The notes under the pieces are model-generated. The model searched no databases and was not told the DNA's origin. It saw only the letters and a list, made by a program, of their open reading frames with translations. DNA of 64,000 nucleotides from Conus ventricosus (lineage: Eukaryota; Mollusca; Gastropoda; Neogastropoda; Conidae): positions 35,494,812-35,558,811 of the forward strand of contig CM031601.1 of assembly GCA_018398815.1 (NCBI GenBank), given 5' to 3'. A program made the position numbers and the translations under genes. Below, piece by piece: positions 1-11,984 of the stretch. Numbering within the stretch: position 1 is the stretch's first letter; the number at the start of each line of letters is the position of its first letter.

Positions 1-971
1 TGTCTAATATAATGGTGATGATAATATCAGTAGGGATGATAATACTTTAAACTGTTTTTTGCAGGGTTTCAATGTTTTTTTTCATGTATCTCTCCAGTTT
101 CTGCAGTAGTTTTCAAGGCAGACTGAAGCAGGAACAATGTTCTGTATATTAATTTACTTGCATTACCGAGTGGAGATCAGGAAATCCATCTACTCTGAAA
201 TGCTGGGCCAGAGAAAGGCCTTCAAAAGGTTTGGATGTTTTGAAATACTTAGTTGGCCCTGTGACAGAACACTGAGTTTGTAGTCAGAACCAATAATTTA
301 AATTGCACAGGAGCTCTACATAAAAATTGCCATGATTGCCCAGTTGTCGTTCTTGTGGTGTACTGTAGTGTAAGATAGGTCTCCACTCCCTCTGTCCTAG
401 GATGGTTATTCCCATCAGCCCTATCACCTTCCATGGGTATAGTCGTTCAATCTAAATGCAAATGATGAACTAGCTAGGCAGCACCTGGTCCACCTCAGAA
501 ATACAGCAGCTTGTTGATTAGCCAAGGACCAGGTGGCAGCTCACCTTGGACAGTGCATGAACTGGCAGCTCCACCAGCTGGCGGTGCACATTTCCACCTA
601 CCTCCTCATGAGTAATGGTCTGCTCTTCTCATGGGTCGACAACACGTGCTGGTCTGGGGTGGCATGGTTGCAGGCTGCTGTACCTCTTGGGATTCATGTT
701 CTCATCCTCTGTGATTGTGAGTCCACTTGTTGGGATGGCATGTTTCTGTTAGAGGTGGTATATGGGAGATAGGTGCCCAACCTAGACCTGGAAAGGTTTT
801 GGCTCAGTGGCTTCATGGCCACCGTTCCTGGTGTCCATCAGCGAGTTGGGGGCTTGTGGACGAATTGCCAGCATGATAACAGGCAGCGTGGTGACCCTAC
901 TGACTACAGACTGAAGTCGGCCTCACAGGATTTCGGACACATGAAATTACTTGAGAGGACAGCAAGTAGGT
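1..971. other. No gene recognised
   Basis: Short ORFs exist on both strands but none has a recognisable domain, a plausible splice structure or a repeated family motif. The plus-strand frames around 533-973 are open for short distances only and I could not relate them to any family. I see unique-looking non-coding sequence here. Confidence 0.5.
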
Positions 972-1590
972 GAAGTTTATTTCAGAGGACAGTAAACATG
1001 TGAAGTTTATTTCAGAGGACTGCAGACATGTGAAGGTTTCTTCAGAGTACTGTATACATGTGAAGTGTACTTCAGAGGACTATAAACATGTGAAATATGA
1101 TTCAGAGGACTGTAAACATGCGAAGTTCATTTCAGAGGACTGCAGACATGTGAAGGTTTCTTCAGAGGACTATAAACATGTGAAATATGATTCAGAGGAC
1201 TATAAACATGTGAAATATGATTCAGAGGACTGTAAACATGCGAAGTTCATTTCAGAAGACTGAAGACAGGTGAAGTTCATTTCATAGAATTGTAAACATG
1301 AGATGTTCATTTCACAGGACTGTAGACATGTGAAGTTCATTTCACAGGACTGTAGACATGTGAAGTTCATTTCACAGGATTGTAGACATGAGATGTTCAT
1401 TTCACAGGACTGTAGACATGTGAAGTTCATTTCACAGGACTGTAGACATGTGAAGTTCATTTCACAGGACTGTAGACATGTGAAGTTCATTTCACAGGAC
1501 TGTAGACATGTGAAGTTCATTTCACAGGACTGTAGACATGTGAAGTTCGTTTCAGAGGACTGTAGACATGTAAGTTTACTTTAGAGGAGA
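972..1590. repeat. 30-bp minisatellite, about 20 copies
   Basis: A 30-bp unit of the form tgaagttcatttcacaggac followed by tgtagacatg repeats head to tail about 20 times. The first half (972-1260) is variable, with units containing gtttcttcagag and atatgattcag. The block from about 1300 to 1545 is nearly homogeneous, as expected after recent unequal exchange or slippage. Because 30 is a multiple of three, long ORFs run through it on both strands (plus-strand period HVKFISQDCR, minus-strand period MNFTCLQSCE). These look like by-products of the array; no start context, signal peptide or flanking coding sequence supports a protein. Confidence 0.95.
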
Positions 1591-2404
1591 TGAGACAAAT
1601 GAGTGTTTGATGCGTGTAACAAAGTAATTGCATGTTCGCTATTTGTTAATATATTTCTCTCTCTCTCATACACCAATAATCTGTCATCCAGACGCCACAA
1701 GACAGTCTGTCCACATAATTATAGCAAAGAAAAACCGGATTTTGAACAAGGCCAGTTTCTAATGAACTCTCGGAGAGAACAAATTCTTTAGTTTCTTCTT
1801 TTCTTATATATACATTTTTTTTTCGTGTTCAACAAATTCTCAATACATAGAATCCCACGTCAAAATCTCAATATCTTCAAAGACATGTGTCCACAATTAC
1901 GGTATAAGCATCATAGTCTTTTCCTTTTAATAGATGACTGCAGTCCGTATGAATATTTCCTTGAATTATCTCCCTTGCTTTATGTATTATAATTGTCCAG
2001 CTCTTTACTCTGTAGAAGTACGTAGCACTTGTAGGGAAAAATTATTCTTTAAATACTTTCTCTCAGGAACAGTCTATAAATCACTCTTTTTCACGTCAAC
2101 GTCAAAGTGTACACATATATCTCGAAGAGCTGTGTGCATAACGATTTCCTCTTTCATTAGTTTTTCAGTCCCTCAAATCATCTTCTTCCTAAAATACTGG
2201 TTCACTCAAAAACGAGTAGGTCACCAGCGCGCATGTTAAAAAGTAAAATGAAATAACATAAAATAGTGCGACTCAGTCTGTTGGCCCCAGGAGCAAATTT
2301 GGCAACAAGGGGTCGCACTCGATATTCAAGAAGTTAAAAGCAATGGCCAAATTCAGGCCCAGGTAACCATAAAGTATCTGGGGAAGTTAAAATAGAAAAT
2401 CGTC
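1591..2404. other. No gene recognised
   Basis: AT-rich sequence with a short (CT) tract near 1655. Two ORFs of 60-100 codons (1603-1791 and 1934-2239) have no recognisable domain and no family resemblance that I can see. Nothing else is apparent. Confidence 0.45.
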
Positions 2405-3750
2405 AATATGCAGATCTTAAAACTGTCGTATCAATTTGTTTTTTTTAAATGAGACTGCATTTGTGGCAATCTTGATGGCACCCGGCAGTGAGTTCCACAG
2501 CCGTACAGAACTAGGATAAAATGAATGTAAGTGGCTGTCAATATTTGATGCAGGTATGGTATAACATTGACCGCCAGTCCTGGTGCTACTTTTATTCAAT
2601 ACTATTTGTTCCATTGGAATATCAATCAGTTTAGCTCTGCTTTGAAAAAGATGTTAAGTTTGATAAAAGCTCTTCTCTCTTCTAAGGGTTTCCATTCTAA
2701 TTTCCTCATGTTCTTCCTAGTATTCCCCTTTTCTCTGATGTGGTTCCCTGTTACAAACCGTGCTGCTCTCTTCTGAATCTTTTCGAGGTTATCAATGTCC
2801 TTTAGATGGTAAGGATCCTAGACTGAGCAACCATATTCCAGTACTGGTCTAATCAGTGTTTTGTAGCAGTCGTCTTTAACCTTTTTGGGGCAGTCATTGA
2901 TATTCCTGTATAAGAAAGCTAAGATGTTATTTGCTTTCTTACATACTAAACTGTAATGTTCTTTCCATTTGAGACGACTATCTATAACCATGCCTAAATA
3001 TTTTGCAGCATTGGTTTCTTTAAGAATAGTATTATGAATAGAGTATTCTGATCTAGTTGGTGAGCGTTTATTACATATACCCAACACTTGGCACTTTTGG
3101 GGATGAAATTCCATTTTCCAAGTTCTTTCCCACTCTTGTAAAGCGTTTAGATCTTCTTGTAGAATGCGTGTATCATTCTTGCTTCTGATTGTTCTATATA
3201 CTAAGCTGTCATCTGCAAAAAGCCTTATAGTAGTTCCAGGAGAGAGATTTCTACTTATGTCATTTATATAAATTAAGAAAAACAAGGGCCTCAGAACAGT
3301 TCCCTGTGGTACACCTGACAAGACTGGTTTACAATGGGATGACGACCCTTCCACAACAACTTTCTGCGTTCTCCCAACGAGGAATGATCTAGCCCATTTT
3401 AGCAAAGAACCGCCAATGCCGATGTGTTCTAATTTAAGCAGCAGGCCCTCATGGTCAACCTTATCAAAGGCTTTTAGAAAAGTCTAATAAAATTGCATCT
3501 ATTTGCTGTCTGTTGTTAAGACAGTTATTAAAATCATTGAGAGTTGTTATACGTTGAGTCTCACAACTCCTTCGCTGTCTAAAACCATGCTGGGCGTTAT
3601 TTAAGAAGTCATATTTGTCAAGATGCTACTATATATTATGTGTTCAAGTAGTTTTGCTGATATGGATGTAAGAGATACAGGTCTGTAGTTCTCTGCTTTT
3701 GTTTTGTCACCTTTTTTGAATAAGAACTGGGAGTACAAAAACGAGAAGCA
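2405..3750 (-). pseudogene. LINE (non-LTR retrotransposon) ORF2 relic: RT domain to C-terminus
   Basis: Read on the minus strand, the sequence gives RT blocks in the right order: FKKGDKTKAENYRPVSLTSI (near 3715-3660), QHGFRQRRSCETQ (near 3590-3550), a LLDFSKAFD-type block (near 3470-3490), SGVPQGTVL, the catalytic FADD at 3208-3219, and a C-terminal region ending with SFYPSSVRLWNSLPG (near 2500). In the intact family this protein copies its own RNA at a nicked target site. The reading frame is broken by an upstream frameshift near 3725, a stop/frameshift near 3605, a frameshift near 3480, and one in-frame stop near 2815, where a conserved tryptophan codon before DPYHLKD reads TAG. The endonuclease domain is absent; coverage stops about 30 bp upstream of the FKKGD block, consistent with the 5' truncation typical of LINE insertions. 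The motif style is of the large I/Jockey/CR1 group; I cannot assign the clade. Confidence 0.88.
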
Positions 3751-4269
3751 TGATTTGGAACTGCAGTCGAAGTTTCAGAAGGCTTAGGTCGTAAGACCCG
3801 CTTGCACAAGGTAGGCCTACAGCAGTCAGCAGAGGACGCGAAGCGCCGCAGTCATCCGGCCGGCAGAAGGGAATAAGGGCGATTCTTCTTCTCAATTAGC
3901 TGCTTCACAATTTATCATATATTTCACCAACCTGCATCAGCAGCAAAAACCTAACACATCAGGTTAAAATATTCCCCTTCAGTCCAGATTGCAAAAGGAT
4001 GTTGCTAGACTGGCAACCAGGTAGGAACTGACTAAAATTGTAGGAACCGGGCCTCAAACCAGAAAGCACTCTGCGCGCACACACACACACACACCAGAAA
4101 ACCACACAACAAGAATGTCACGAAATTCCTTTCAGGCTTCTTCGGCTTCTGATGGAAAAACAAAGTCAAGAGTTGGTTAATTTAGATAAGAATGGGCATA
4201 CGCGTAACGTTTCGACATGAAGATGCACGTTCCGGTTGTACAGTACCGGTACAACTTTGGTTCTCAAAT

Positions 4270-4271
<2 letters not shown>
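3751..4271. other. No gene recognised
   Basis: There is no coding signal. A short (CA)n run lies at 4079-4096. The sequence upstream of the LINE relic may be its insertion site, but I could not identify a target-site duplication. Confidence 0.4.
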
Positions 4272-4328
<57 letters not shown>

Positions 4329-4367
4329 GTGTGTTGTGGGTGTGTTGGGTGTGTGTGTGTGTGTGTA
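4272..4367. repeat. (TA)n / (GT)n microsatellite
   Basis: An uninterrupted alternating TA tract (about 4272-4328, with one AA break) passes directly into an imperfect GT-rich tract with TGTTGTGGG interruptions. Confidence 0.95.
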
Positions 4368-4434
4368 ACTTATTGATGTATTGGGGAAAATGTTTCCTTT
4401 GTTGGGATTTTGGGCTGGGAGGTTACGGAAAGGC

Positions 4435-4483
4435 GATATGAAAACTCTTCACCAGCTGCTAGCTGGTGAAGAGTTTTCATATC
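4435..4483. repeat. Perfect 23-bp inverted repeat with 3-nt loop
   Basis: Positions 4435-4457 (gatatgaaaactcttcacca...) are the exact reverse complement of 4461-4483, separated by the triplet gct. The RNA or single strand would form a 23-bp stem with no mismatch. The flanks do not continue the pairing. It could be a very short foldback element, a small-RNA hairpin, or a polymerase or read foldback artefact; the sequence alone cannot decide. Confidence 0.9.
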
Positions 4484-4536
4484 TGTAATATATTTTCTTA
4501 ATTTTATGTTCCCAGTTTTCTCCATCTTCAGACTCT

Positions 4537-4565
<29 letters not shown>
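4537..4565. repeat. 29-nt poly-C run
   Basis: An uninterrupted run of 29 cytosines. Such G/C homopolymers are unusual in this otherwise AT-leaning stretch, and their lengths are unreliable in long-read assemblies. Confidence 0.95.
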
Positions 4566-4568
<3 letters not shown>

Positions 4569-5233
4569 TCCTCCTTGGGTCCAAGTCTTTGCCAAGTCAT
4601 TACTGTGAAGACAGTTCAGTTGTTGGCCTGCGCTTGTTTTTTTTTCTCCCACTATTAGATTGTTCGTCTATGTATTTGTCTGACTTTATTCAAGTTTAAA
4701 AGGCTGTGTCAGTCTTGAATAAATGTTACTCTGTGTTAGGTTTTCTTATGGGAGCAAACGTTACCCCACTTGTTTACTGTTCCCTGCCTCATTTCATTTC
4801 CAATTTTGTTTTAAAAAGGTTGCACTTCCTTTTGCATGCTGGAGAATACGTATGCAAGTTTGGATGTACCTTTTCTCCCTTCGTATATTTCCAACACTCT
4901 GTCCGAATCGAAAGCTTGAAGAAAGATTCAGGTGTCTTGGTTGTATTACTTTTGTTGGCAGACGAACATTGACATCGACTGTGATTAGTGCCTCGTACAT
5001 ATACCATTTTCATGGAACACACCAATTGTTTCAAGGCTATTTCTGGTTTTTCTTTCAATGTTTTCTCCTTTAGATCTCGCTCACTCTCTCTCTCTCTCTC
5101 TCTCGTTGGTTTTTTTTTTTTTTTTTTCTTGCCTTCATGGTTTCTTTCGTTTGAACTCTTCTCAATTTGTTGACGGTTCAGTCTTTCTTTGTGTTTTTAT
5201 CACATCATTTTGTTGAATTTGAATCGCCATTTC
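4566..5233. other. No gene recognised
   Basis: Overlapping short ORFs on both strands between 4706 and 5073 are mutual shadows without a domain. A (CT)n tract at about 5082-5105 is followed by a poly-T run. Confidence 0.45.
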
Positions 5234-5254
5234 CCTCTCTCCTCCCCCCCCCTC

Positions 5255-5285
<31 letters not shown>

Positions 5286-5311
5286 TCTCTCTCTCTCTCT
5301 CTCTCTCTCTC
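5234..5311. repeat. (CT)n microsatellite
   Basis: Dense CT/TC dinucleotides with a C-run at the 5' side and scattered TCC interruptions. Confidence 0.95.
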
Positions 5312-5744
5312 CTGATGTTTGTTCTAGAACACAGCATATTTTATTTATGTGAATTTGTTTTCAGAGTATAATTGATGTAGCAATGGAAAATCATTGTCCC
5401 TGTTCATGGCTGTTAGATCTAAAAATTTGTGAAATTTTATTTGAAATCGGTAAGTTAACTCATGATTTAGGAGCGGGGAAAAGCCCAACACTGTCACTTG
5501 GCTCAGATCTTTGCCTTGGACATAGAAGAAAATCCCAAGCCTGATAAATTTAAAAAAAAAAAAGAAATACTTATGGGTGTTATTTGTTTGTACAGTGATA
5601 TGGAGGTATTGCTTGTGATAGAATTATCATGTCTTATTGAACGTTTGTTGACATTATGCTGGAATAAAGGAGGTTGTTTCATCAAATCAGAGTTCATCGG
5701 AACAGCGTGTAGCTGCACAGAGAGAGAGAGAGAGACGAGGCGAA
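5312..5744. other. No gene recognised
   Basis: Contains a poly-A stretch near 5553 and a short (AG) tract at 5720-5734. The 109-codon plus-strand ORF at 5498-5827 runs through the AG and poly-G tracts and has no recognisable domain, so I do not call it a gene. Confidence 0.4.

Positions 5745-5774
<30 letters not shown>
5745..5774. repeat. 30-nt poly-G run
   Basis: An uninterrupted run of 30 guanines directly downstream of an (AG) tract. It mirrors the poly-C run about 1.2 kb upstream. Confidence 0.95.
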
Positions 5775-5775
<1 letters not shown>

Positions 5776-7227
5776 AGTGGTTAAAAAGTTTTACAGGGCA
5801 CTTACAGACTCACCTGACGTTTGTTAGGAGAATCAGGAGGTGTCTTCAAATGAGCACATCCTTCAGATATTCCTTTCCCAGTCTCATTTTCCGTGCCATT
5901 CATTGGGTTCGCCCTTACGGACCACACCCAGTTCATTCTGCCACAGCCTTAGCACCGGCAATATACATATATATATATCAGGTCGTCAGCAGGCGCTGCA
6001 ATATACACAGCACTGAAGCGGAGTCACGCTCTTAGTTGTTCAGCGGTATCTTGTCTGATTTCACACACATAGGTAACCATGAACTAGGCCTCCATCCCAC
6101 CCTTACCCCTATACTGATCACAAAATTTGTGTGTGTGTGTGTGTTTTCAAATAAGCCAGTTTGAGTGAATGTAACCCACGAAAACTAAAATACGAAGATG
6201 AATTTTCTGCAGTCAGGAGGCTAAAAAAAAAAAACAACAACAGAAATTTGATCTCCATGAAAAGTCAGAATCTGGCAGATCATCTGAAAAGGTAACAAGA
6301 GACTGCCATGATTGCACACGGTGAAAATGATATCCAAAGCGCTGGTAATCTGTTCTCACAAAATAACTACGTCACTAAATCTATATGCAGGAACATTCGG
6401 CAGTTTTAAAATGAAATTGGTAAACATTGGAAAAAAAATATTATTTCCATACAAAGTTTTAATTTAGAAGTTTTCCCAGACATAATACTCTGCACTCTCC
6501 AGGAGGCCTAATGGTTTCTGAATGAGGGAGAAAAATGACTTTCATCTGGGATTCCAAGGAGGTAATACCTTGTCGCACATCCATATATTTACGCTTAACA
6601 AAGGCTCTACAATCAGCCGAAATACTCTGTTTTTCTGGAAAAGAACTCTTTTTCTCTCAAATAGATACAAAAAACAAATTCTAACAGTTCAACTTCATAT
6701 CCTTTTCGCATCTGGAAGCTGTTCGCTATCGCCAAAAGACGGTGCGGAGTTCTCGAACGAAAACGGCAGAAGAAAGGAATGACGTATGGGTCCAAACGGT
6801 TGTATTCGCAAAACTACTGTAAAACCTAGCAGGCCAGACTAAATTTTGTTCACAATGAAGCCGGGTTGAATGCGGTCATCATTGTGAGGCCAGGCACTGA
6901 TTACCCCACAAACAAGTCTGCCCATCTGTTTTGCTGAATTATCGAAGCCGCTGATCCCAATGGGCACTTCAGCGCCTTCTCTGTTGGGCAACAACGCAGG
7001 ACATGGGAAGTAGAAAGGGACCTACTGTACATACATACCCAGTTGGAAGCAAGGAGAATCACTGGGCCGTGGTACGAGGGCGCGGTTTTCCATATTGGTG
7101 TTTAACGTTTCATACCCAAGATATGAAGTGGTTGTCTGACTGCTTGTATGATTGCTTGTCTTTTGGTGAAACGATTAACCCAGATTCCACTGACCGACGT
7201 AACTATAAGCACAGGTAAAAGACGCAC
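5775..7227. other. No gene recognised
   Basis: No ORF with a recognisable domain. A short (GT) run lies near 6130-6143 and an A-rich patch near 6223. From about 6400 onward homopolymer lengths start to look irregular, as in the degraded contig end that follows. Confidence 0.4.
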
Positions 7228-7730
7228 GGCAACTAGATAGCTGTCCCCAGGCAGACCCTTTTAATCCCCCAGAAAGAACCACGTTGCTAAGTAATTCAAA
7301 AGTATCATCCGGCAACTATAGATAGCTGTCCCCAGCAAACTTTTTCTCTCCCCAGAAAGAACACCTCATTGCCAGGTAAATCAAAATATCATCCGGCAAC
7401 TAACGATAGCTGACCCAGCAAACTTTTTCTCCCAGAAAGAACCCCCATTGTTTGCCAGGTAAATCAAAATATCAATCCGCAACTATAGATAGCTGACCCC
7501 TAGCAAACTATTCTCCCCAGAAAGATACCCCCATGCCAGTAAATCAAAATATATTTCCGGCAACTAGATAGTCTGTCTGCAGCAAACGTTTTCCTCCCAA
7601 GAAAGAAAACCACATTGCTATGTCAGTCAAAATATTCTCCGGCCACTAGTTAGCTGTTCCCAGCAAACTTTTTTTGTTTACCAGAAAGAACCACTCGCTG
7701 GTTTAATCGAAATATTCACCAGGGCAAAAG
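7228..7730. repeat. Degenerate tandem array, ~82-bp unit, 6 copies
   Basis: A motif of the form caactagatagctgtcccc, then agcaaactttttctcccagaa, agaaccacattgc and aaatcaaaatatc, recurs with starts near 7229, 7314, 7400, 7481, 7561 and 7641. Copies differ mainly by small insertions and deletions, and some of those may be sequence errors. No ORF crosses the array. Confidence 0.85.
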
Positions 7731-8799
7731 ATGGATGGGCGCGGTGCGGTGAAGTAGCTGCCCCAGTGAGTAGCCGCCTGATTTTCCCTCTCCAGACAAA
7801 TCTGTTGTCATGAAGGATTACGACCTACTGCAATACAGAGATTGCCATTGCGCTAAGACAAGTAGCTTCCCCCGACATCGGCAGCAAGAAAATGAATTTT
7901 CTTAGGCAGTAAGGGTTAACAAAAAATTTAATATCATTTCAAAAAGTACCATCACTACAAGACAACGGCATACATCGTTAAAAATAGGTCTTGTCTAAAA
8001 AATTGGACGAATTTTCACTAAACTTAAAAATCGTTCTAAAGGGTCTTTTTCTCCCATTTTGGAAACATCTCAAAAGGAGCCTTTAAAACGTAAGTGGAAA
8101 CCGAATCTCATTGGATTGTTTGTTTGATTGAATTCCCCCATCAGACCCAGCAGAAACCAAACCCCAAACCAATTGGTTACTCTCGAAAGGGGGTAACTTC
8201 AAAAATTAAAAAAGAGCACAACCAACACCATCGAAGCAGTGCACTTTTTTTTCTTTCGCTGCGCTTCCGTGATGTGCAAGAAAATCCGGACCAAGACACA
8301 AACATCTACCCTTTGTGGCCTATGGACATAGATTTTTAAATGGGATTTATTGCAGCATGGTGTGATTTTTACCACAGATCCTTCTTAAATTTGGGGCCAG
8401 AAATTTTTAAACTCCTAAAACCTCCAATGTGAAATGGATTTTCATAAATGTGATGTTTTAAAATGTACCCCTTTACTTTTGGGATTTTTGCAAGTGAGTT
8501 TCAATTATACTCCCCACTTCAGAATTAGGGCAGACCCCTCAGTGAATGTACAACTTTTCACCCCATTAAAAAAAAAGCACCCTGTTCAGACCCCCTAAAG
8601 GAAAATCACAAAGCCCACATTTATCCCTTACATATGGCCATGATAAAGAACCTCTTTACGACCCTCGACAGGCCGAAAACAACACTCCCCCTTTAATTTA
8701 TTACAAAAGGCCGGGTGTGACTGGAATTTCTGCCTCATAAAAAAGGGAGACTCCGCGGATTTAAAACAATGAACCTGACTGTTTTTGAAAAGTCCCGGT
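7731..8799. other. No confident gene; probably degraded 5' part of the following LINE
   Basis: The sequence contains many homopolymer irregularities. The protein-like fragments are too broken to assign, but the segment leads directly into endonuclease-like sequence from about 8800, so part of it may be LINE 5' sequence. There is no second copy in the window for comparison, because the right-hand contig starts further in. Confidence 0.3.
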
Positions 8800-11085
8800 T
8801 AAAACTAAACCCCGCATGCAAATTTTTTCCCCACAACTCGTTTGCTTCAGGAAAATGCAGCTCATTGGGGGGGGTGTTTTGTGCGTTGCACAAAAGTCTA
8901 ACCCCCACGGGGCCCCTTTACCTTTACCAGAACGAGATGACTGGATAGAAATAACACTCAGCGACAAAAAGGGAAAATGCAATTGGCTGTTTTTTCAGCC
9001 ACATAGAAAAAAAAGGCATGAGAACCACAACACTTAGACAAAAATTCAAAACGGGAACCCCTCACAGATATCATACTTGGGGCGATTTTAACTGCCCAAA
9101 CATGACGGATAGGCCTGTACCACCAGGTACAACCCAAAAAGAACATTTAAGAGTCCTTGTTACACACCTTTTTCCTTTACACAGTTTTCCCCTGACGCAC
9201 GGGAAAAAAACATCCGGGCCCCATGTTTACTACACCCCCCTCTGTAAGAGCCTGTTCTTCCTGGGATCTCTGCCACGACATATAGTGTCCGACTTTGACG
9301 CCCAACCTCAGAGAACCAAAAAGAAAACCAACAGATTCTCATCACTAAGGGAAATTGGGACAGCCTGAATCAGAACACATGCTTGACAATTTAGCGACAG
9401 GAAAGGGTTAGAGGGTTTAACCATTGGACACCTCGAGATAACCCTTGATGTCGTGGTAAACCCACATACCATCCGCCCCGCAACCTATCATAACCTCCCG
9501 GTCATTATAAATACGCAAGTTCCCACGGAAGAAAAAACTCTACAAGCAAGCAAGGTACAAACAACGGGACAAATTTTCACTTTTTTCAAAGGAATGTAAA
9601 GGAAACTCCCACCGAAGGAAAATTTTTTTAACACCGCAATAGAAGACATGCCGTCTTCTATTGCGAGAACAATACCAAGCCCTTCTGGAAAGTATGTGAA
9701 ATCTAGACGACAAGACAGCACAGGTGTCGCTCCACTAAAGAAAGGTACTACCTGTTCAGCGACAGTGCCTCCAAGGCAACCATCCTGCTGCAACAATTTG
9801 TGTCTGTCTTCACACCTCCAGTTAGGGCCTCTGCCAGACTTCCAGCAAACAGCTTACCCCACACTTGAAAATTTGACCATCAAGACAGAGGTATTACAAA
9901 AACTGCTGCGGAACCTTAACCCAGCTAAAGCCTCTGGACCAGATGGAATTCCAAACCGCATCCTTAGAACATGTGCAGACAAAATCGCTCCCTCGCTGGC
10001 AGCCATATTCAAGGTCTCACTTATGACAGGACAACTTCCATCTGACTGGCTGTCTGCGAATGTCTCACCAGTCCCAAAGAAAGGAGATCGCCATAAGGCT
10101 GAGAACTACAGACCAGTTTCACTGACATCAGTTCCATGCAAGATCTTGGAACATATTAATCTGCCGTCATCTCCACTGCCATCTGGAAAAGCATCGAATC
10201 CTCACCGATAGACACCATGGATTCAGAGCTGGTCATTCCTGTGAAACTCAGTTGTTGACCACCATGCAGGACATTCTCTCCTCCCATGATTCAGGCAGCC
10301 AGACTGACATTATTATTCTAGATTTCAGCAAGGCATTCGACACCGTGCCTCATGACCATCTTCTGCTGAAATTGGACCCATCTTGACATGGCTACAGACC
10401 TTTCTTACCAAACGGAGGATGAGGGTGGTGCTGGAAGGTGACACATCTGAGGAAGCAGCAGTCTTGTCTGGGGTCCCCCAGGGCACCGTGCTCGGCCCTT
10501 TGCTGTTCTTGTGCCATATCAACGACCTTCCGGCATCAGTAAAGTCAATAGTACGCCTCTTTTGCTGATGACTGCCTTCTGTACAGACCAATTCACTCCA
10601 TTCAGGACCATCTCATACTCCAGCAAGACCTCAAAAACTTGGAAAAAGTGGGCAAACCAGTGGGGAATGCGCTTTAATACGAAGAAGAAATGCCATGTCC
10701 TCTCCACCTCGAACCGGTCAAGCCACTTCTACAGCCTGAACAACACGATCTTGAAGCAAGTCCATCAAAACCCTTACCTGGGCATACAGATTTCTTCTGA
10801 CCTGAAATGGACTGCCCATGTCGTGGGGCTGTGCAAGAGGGCTGGATCAACCTTGGGCTTCTTGCGACGAAATCTTCATAACTGCCCACAGGAATGTCGC
10901 CCGCCTTGCCTACATTGCACTCGTCAGGTCCACCTTGAGTACGGCGCTGTGGCATGGGATCCATTCACAAAGCAAGACATCGACCGAATTGAAAAGGTCC
11001 AACAATTAGCTGCCCGCTTTATTTGCAATAACTACAGAGACAGGGACCCAGGCTGTGTCACTAAGATGCTAGAATACCTCCAACT
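8800..11085 (+). pseudogene. LINE ORF2 relic (endonuclease C-terminal part plus RT), left copy
   Basis: Endonuclease signs are the GGGVLCVAQKSNP stretch (near 8865) and GDFNCPN (near 9082), a metal-binding-site motif of the apurinic-type endonuclease. They are followed by a linker with KYVKSRRQDSTGVAPLKKGT (9691-9750) and RT blocks: KASGPDGIPNRILRTCADKI, PVPKKGDRHKAENYRPVSL (10072-10125), [19 protein letters not shown] (10320-10375), [15 protein letters not shown] (10468-10512), a FADD box near 10560 broken by an extra T, and LEYGAVAWDPFTKQDIDRIE. The frame shifts repeatedly; many shifts are absent from the right copy and vice versa, so sequencing error contributes. The coding resemblance stops at NYRDRDPGCVTKMLEY (11030-11085), short of the usual C-terminus, where an unrelated repeat begins. 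The group is I/Jockey-like; the clade is unresolved. Confidence 0.85.
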
Positions 11086-11650
11086 GAATTCCATAGTATC
11101 ATCTTAATCATCCTCATTCTCATCGATCAGCATTAAAAAAAAATGTCTCAAATTCTGTGGCCCTTCATGCCCTGCTCTCATGGTGACCTCAATTTCGATG
11201 TCTCTCAACGTCTGTGGCCTTGGTTTGGTTCCGTCGGGGTCACCGGTATCGGCGAGTCCATGGGGGCTGTCGTTGGATGGAAGTGGTGGCGCCCTCCGGA
11301 GGAGAGCTCACTCACGCCGGCTCCGCGACTAAGCAATTATTGTCGTCAGTAGGGGGCTTAGTAGGTGGTGTCCTGCGTATGTTAGATCAGAACAGGCGCC
11401 ACTGAACACCACTGAAGTGACTCGGTAGCAGTGCAATGTCTCCTCTGGTGGGTTGCCTCTTGATGACTTGACATTGACTGCTTCCTGTGGATTGCCGGTG
11501 CCGGGGCTGCGGCGGGGCCGACCGGGCTGTGGCTGTGGATGGGGTGTCGGAATGAACGGCATGGGCGCACTGCCTCTGAGGTGGCGCAGAGGTTGGTACA
11601 GCAACAACAACAAAAAGTTGCATGTTAACCACTTTTATACAACTCGAAAG
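11086..11650 (-). repeat. ~560-bp dispersed repeat (family R), left copy, minus strand
   Basis: The reverse complement is recognisably related, at roughly two-thirds identity by eye, to 27560-28105 and 48480-49078. Shared blocks include gaagggccacagaatt, ccaacgacag followed by an ATGGAC start, a ctgaccaacatac-type block and cagaggagacat. Downstream of the shared ATG, both versions encode an acidic stretch (MLIDENEDD here, MPISEDEDDEDY in the other). The ORFs read on the plus strand here are shadows. The function is unknown; a retroelement 5' region or a multicopy gene fragment are both possible. Confidence 0.7.
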
Positions 11651-11984
11651 AAAAGATCAGGACCGCTCTAAATGTTCCCTGTTTAAAAACAAAGAAAAAA
11701 AATCTTCGAAATTCAGCTCTTCAAATGCAATCGGAATTGGTACAGAATACAGACCTTCGTCCTAAAACCCAAATATTTTCCAGTAATTGTGATGACAGTC
11801 TGGTGAACCATTTAAAAAAATGTGTTACGAAAATATTCGCCCTTCTGAGTGACAGCACTTTCACCATATGCTATGCTTTTGTCTGATAGTCACGATTTGC
11901 CTGTCCAAAATGTATCCCTACCCTATCATATACAGTTATTTATGCTGGCTTCCACGCTGTGCTGGTTATGGGAGCGGCGCTAAC

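Noticed and set aside
970..1584. Possible CRISPR-like array of 30-bp repeats
   Set aside because: The units are directly adjacent with no spacers, the setting is an animal genome, and no cas genes are present. It is a minisatellite.
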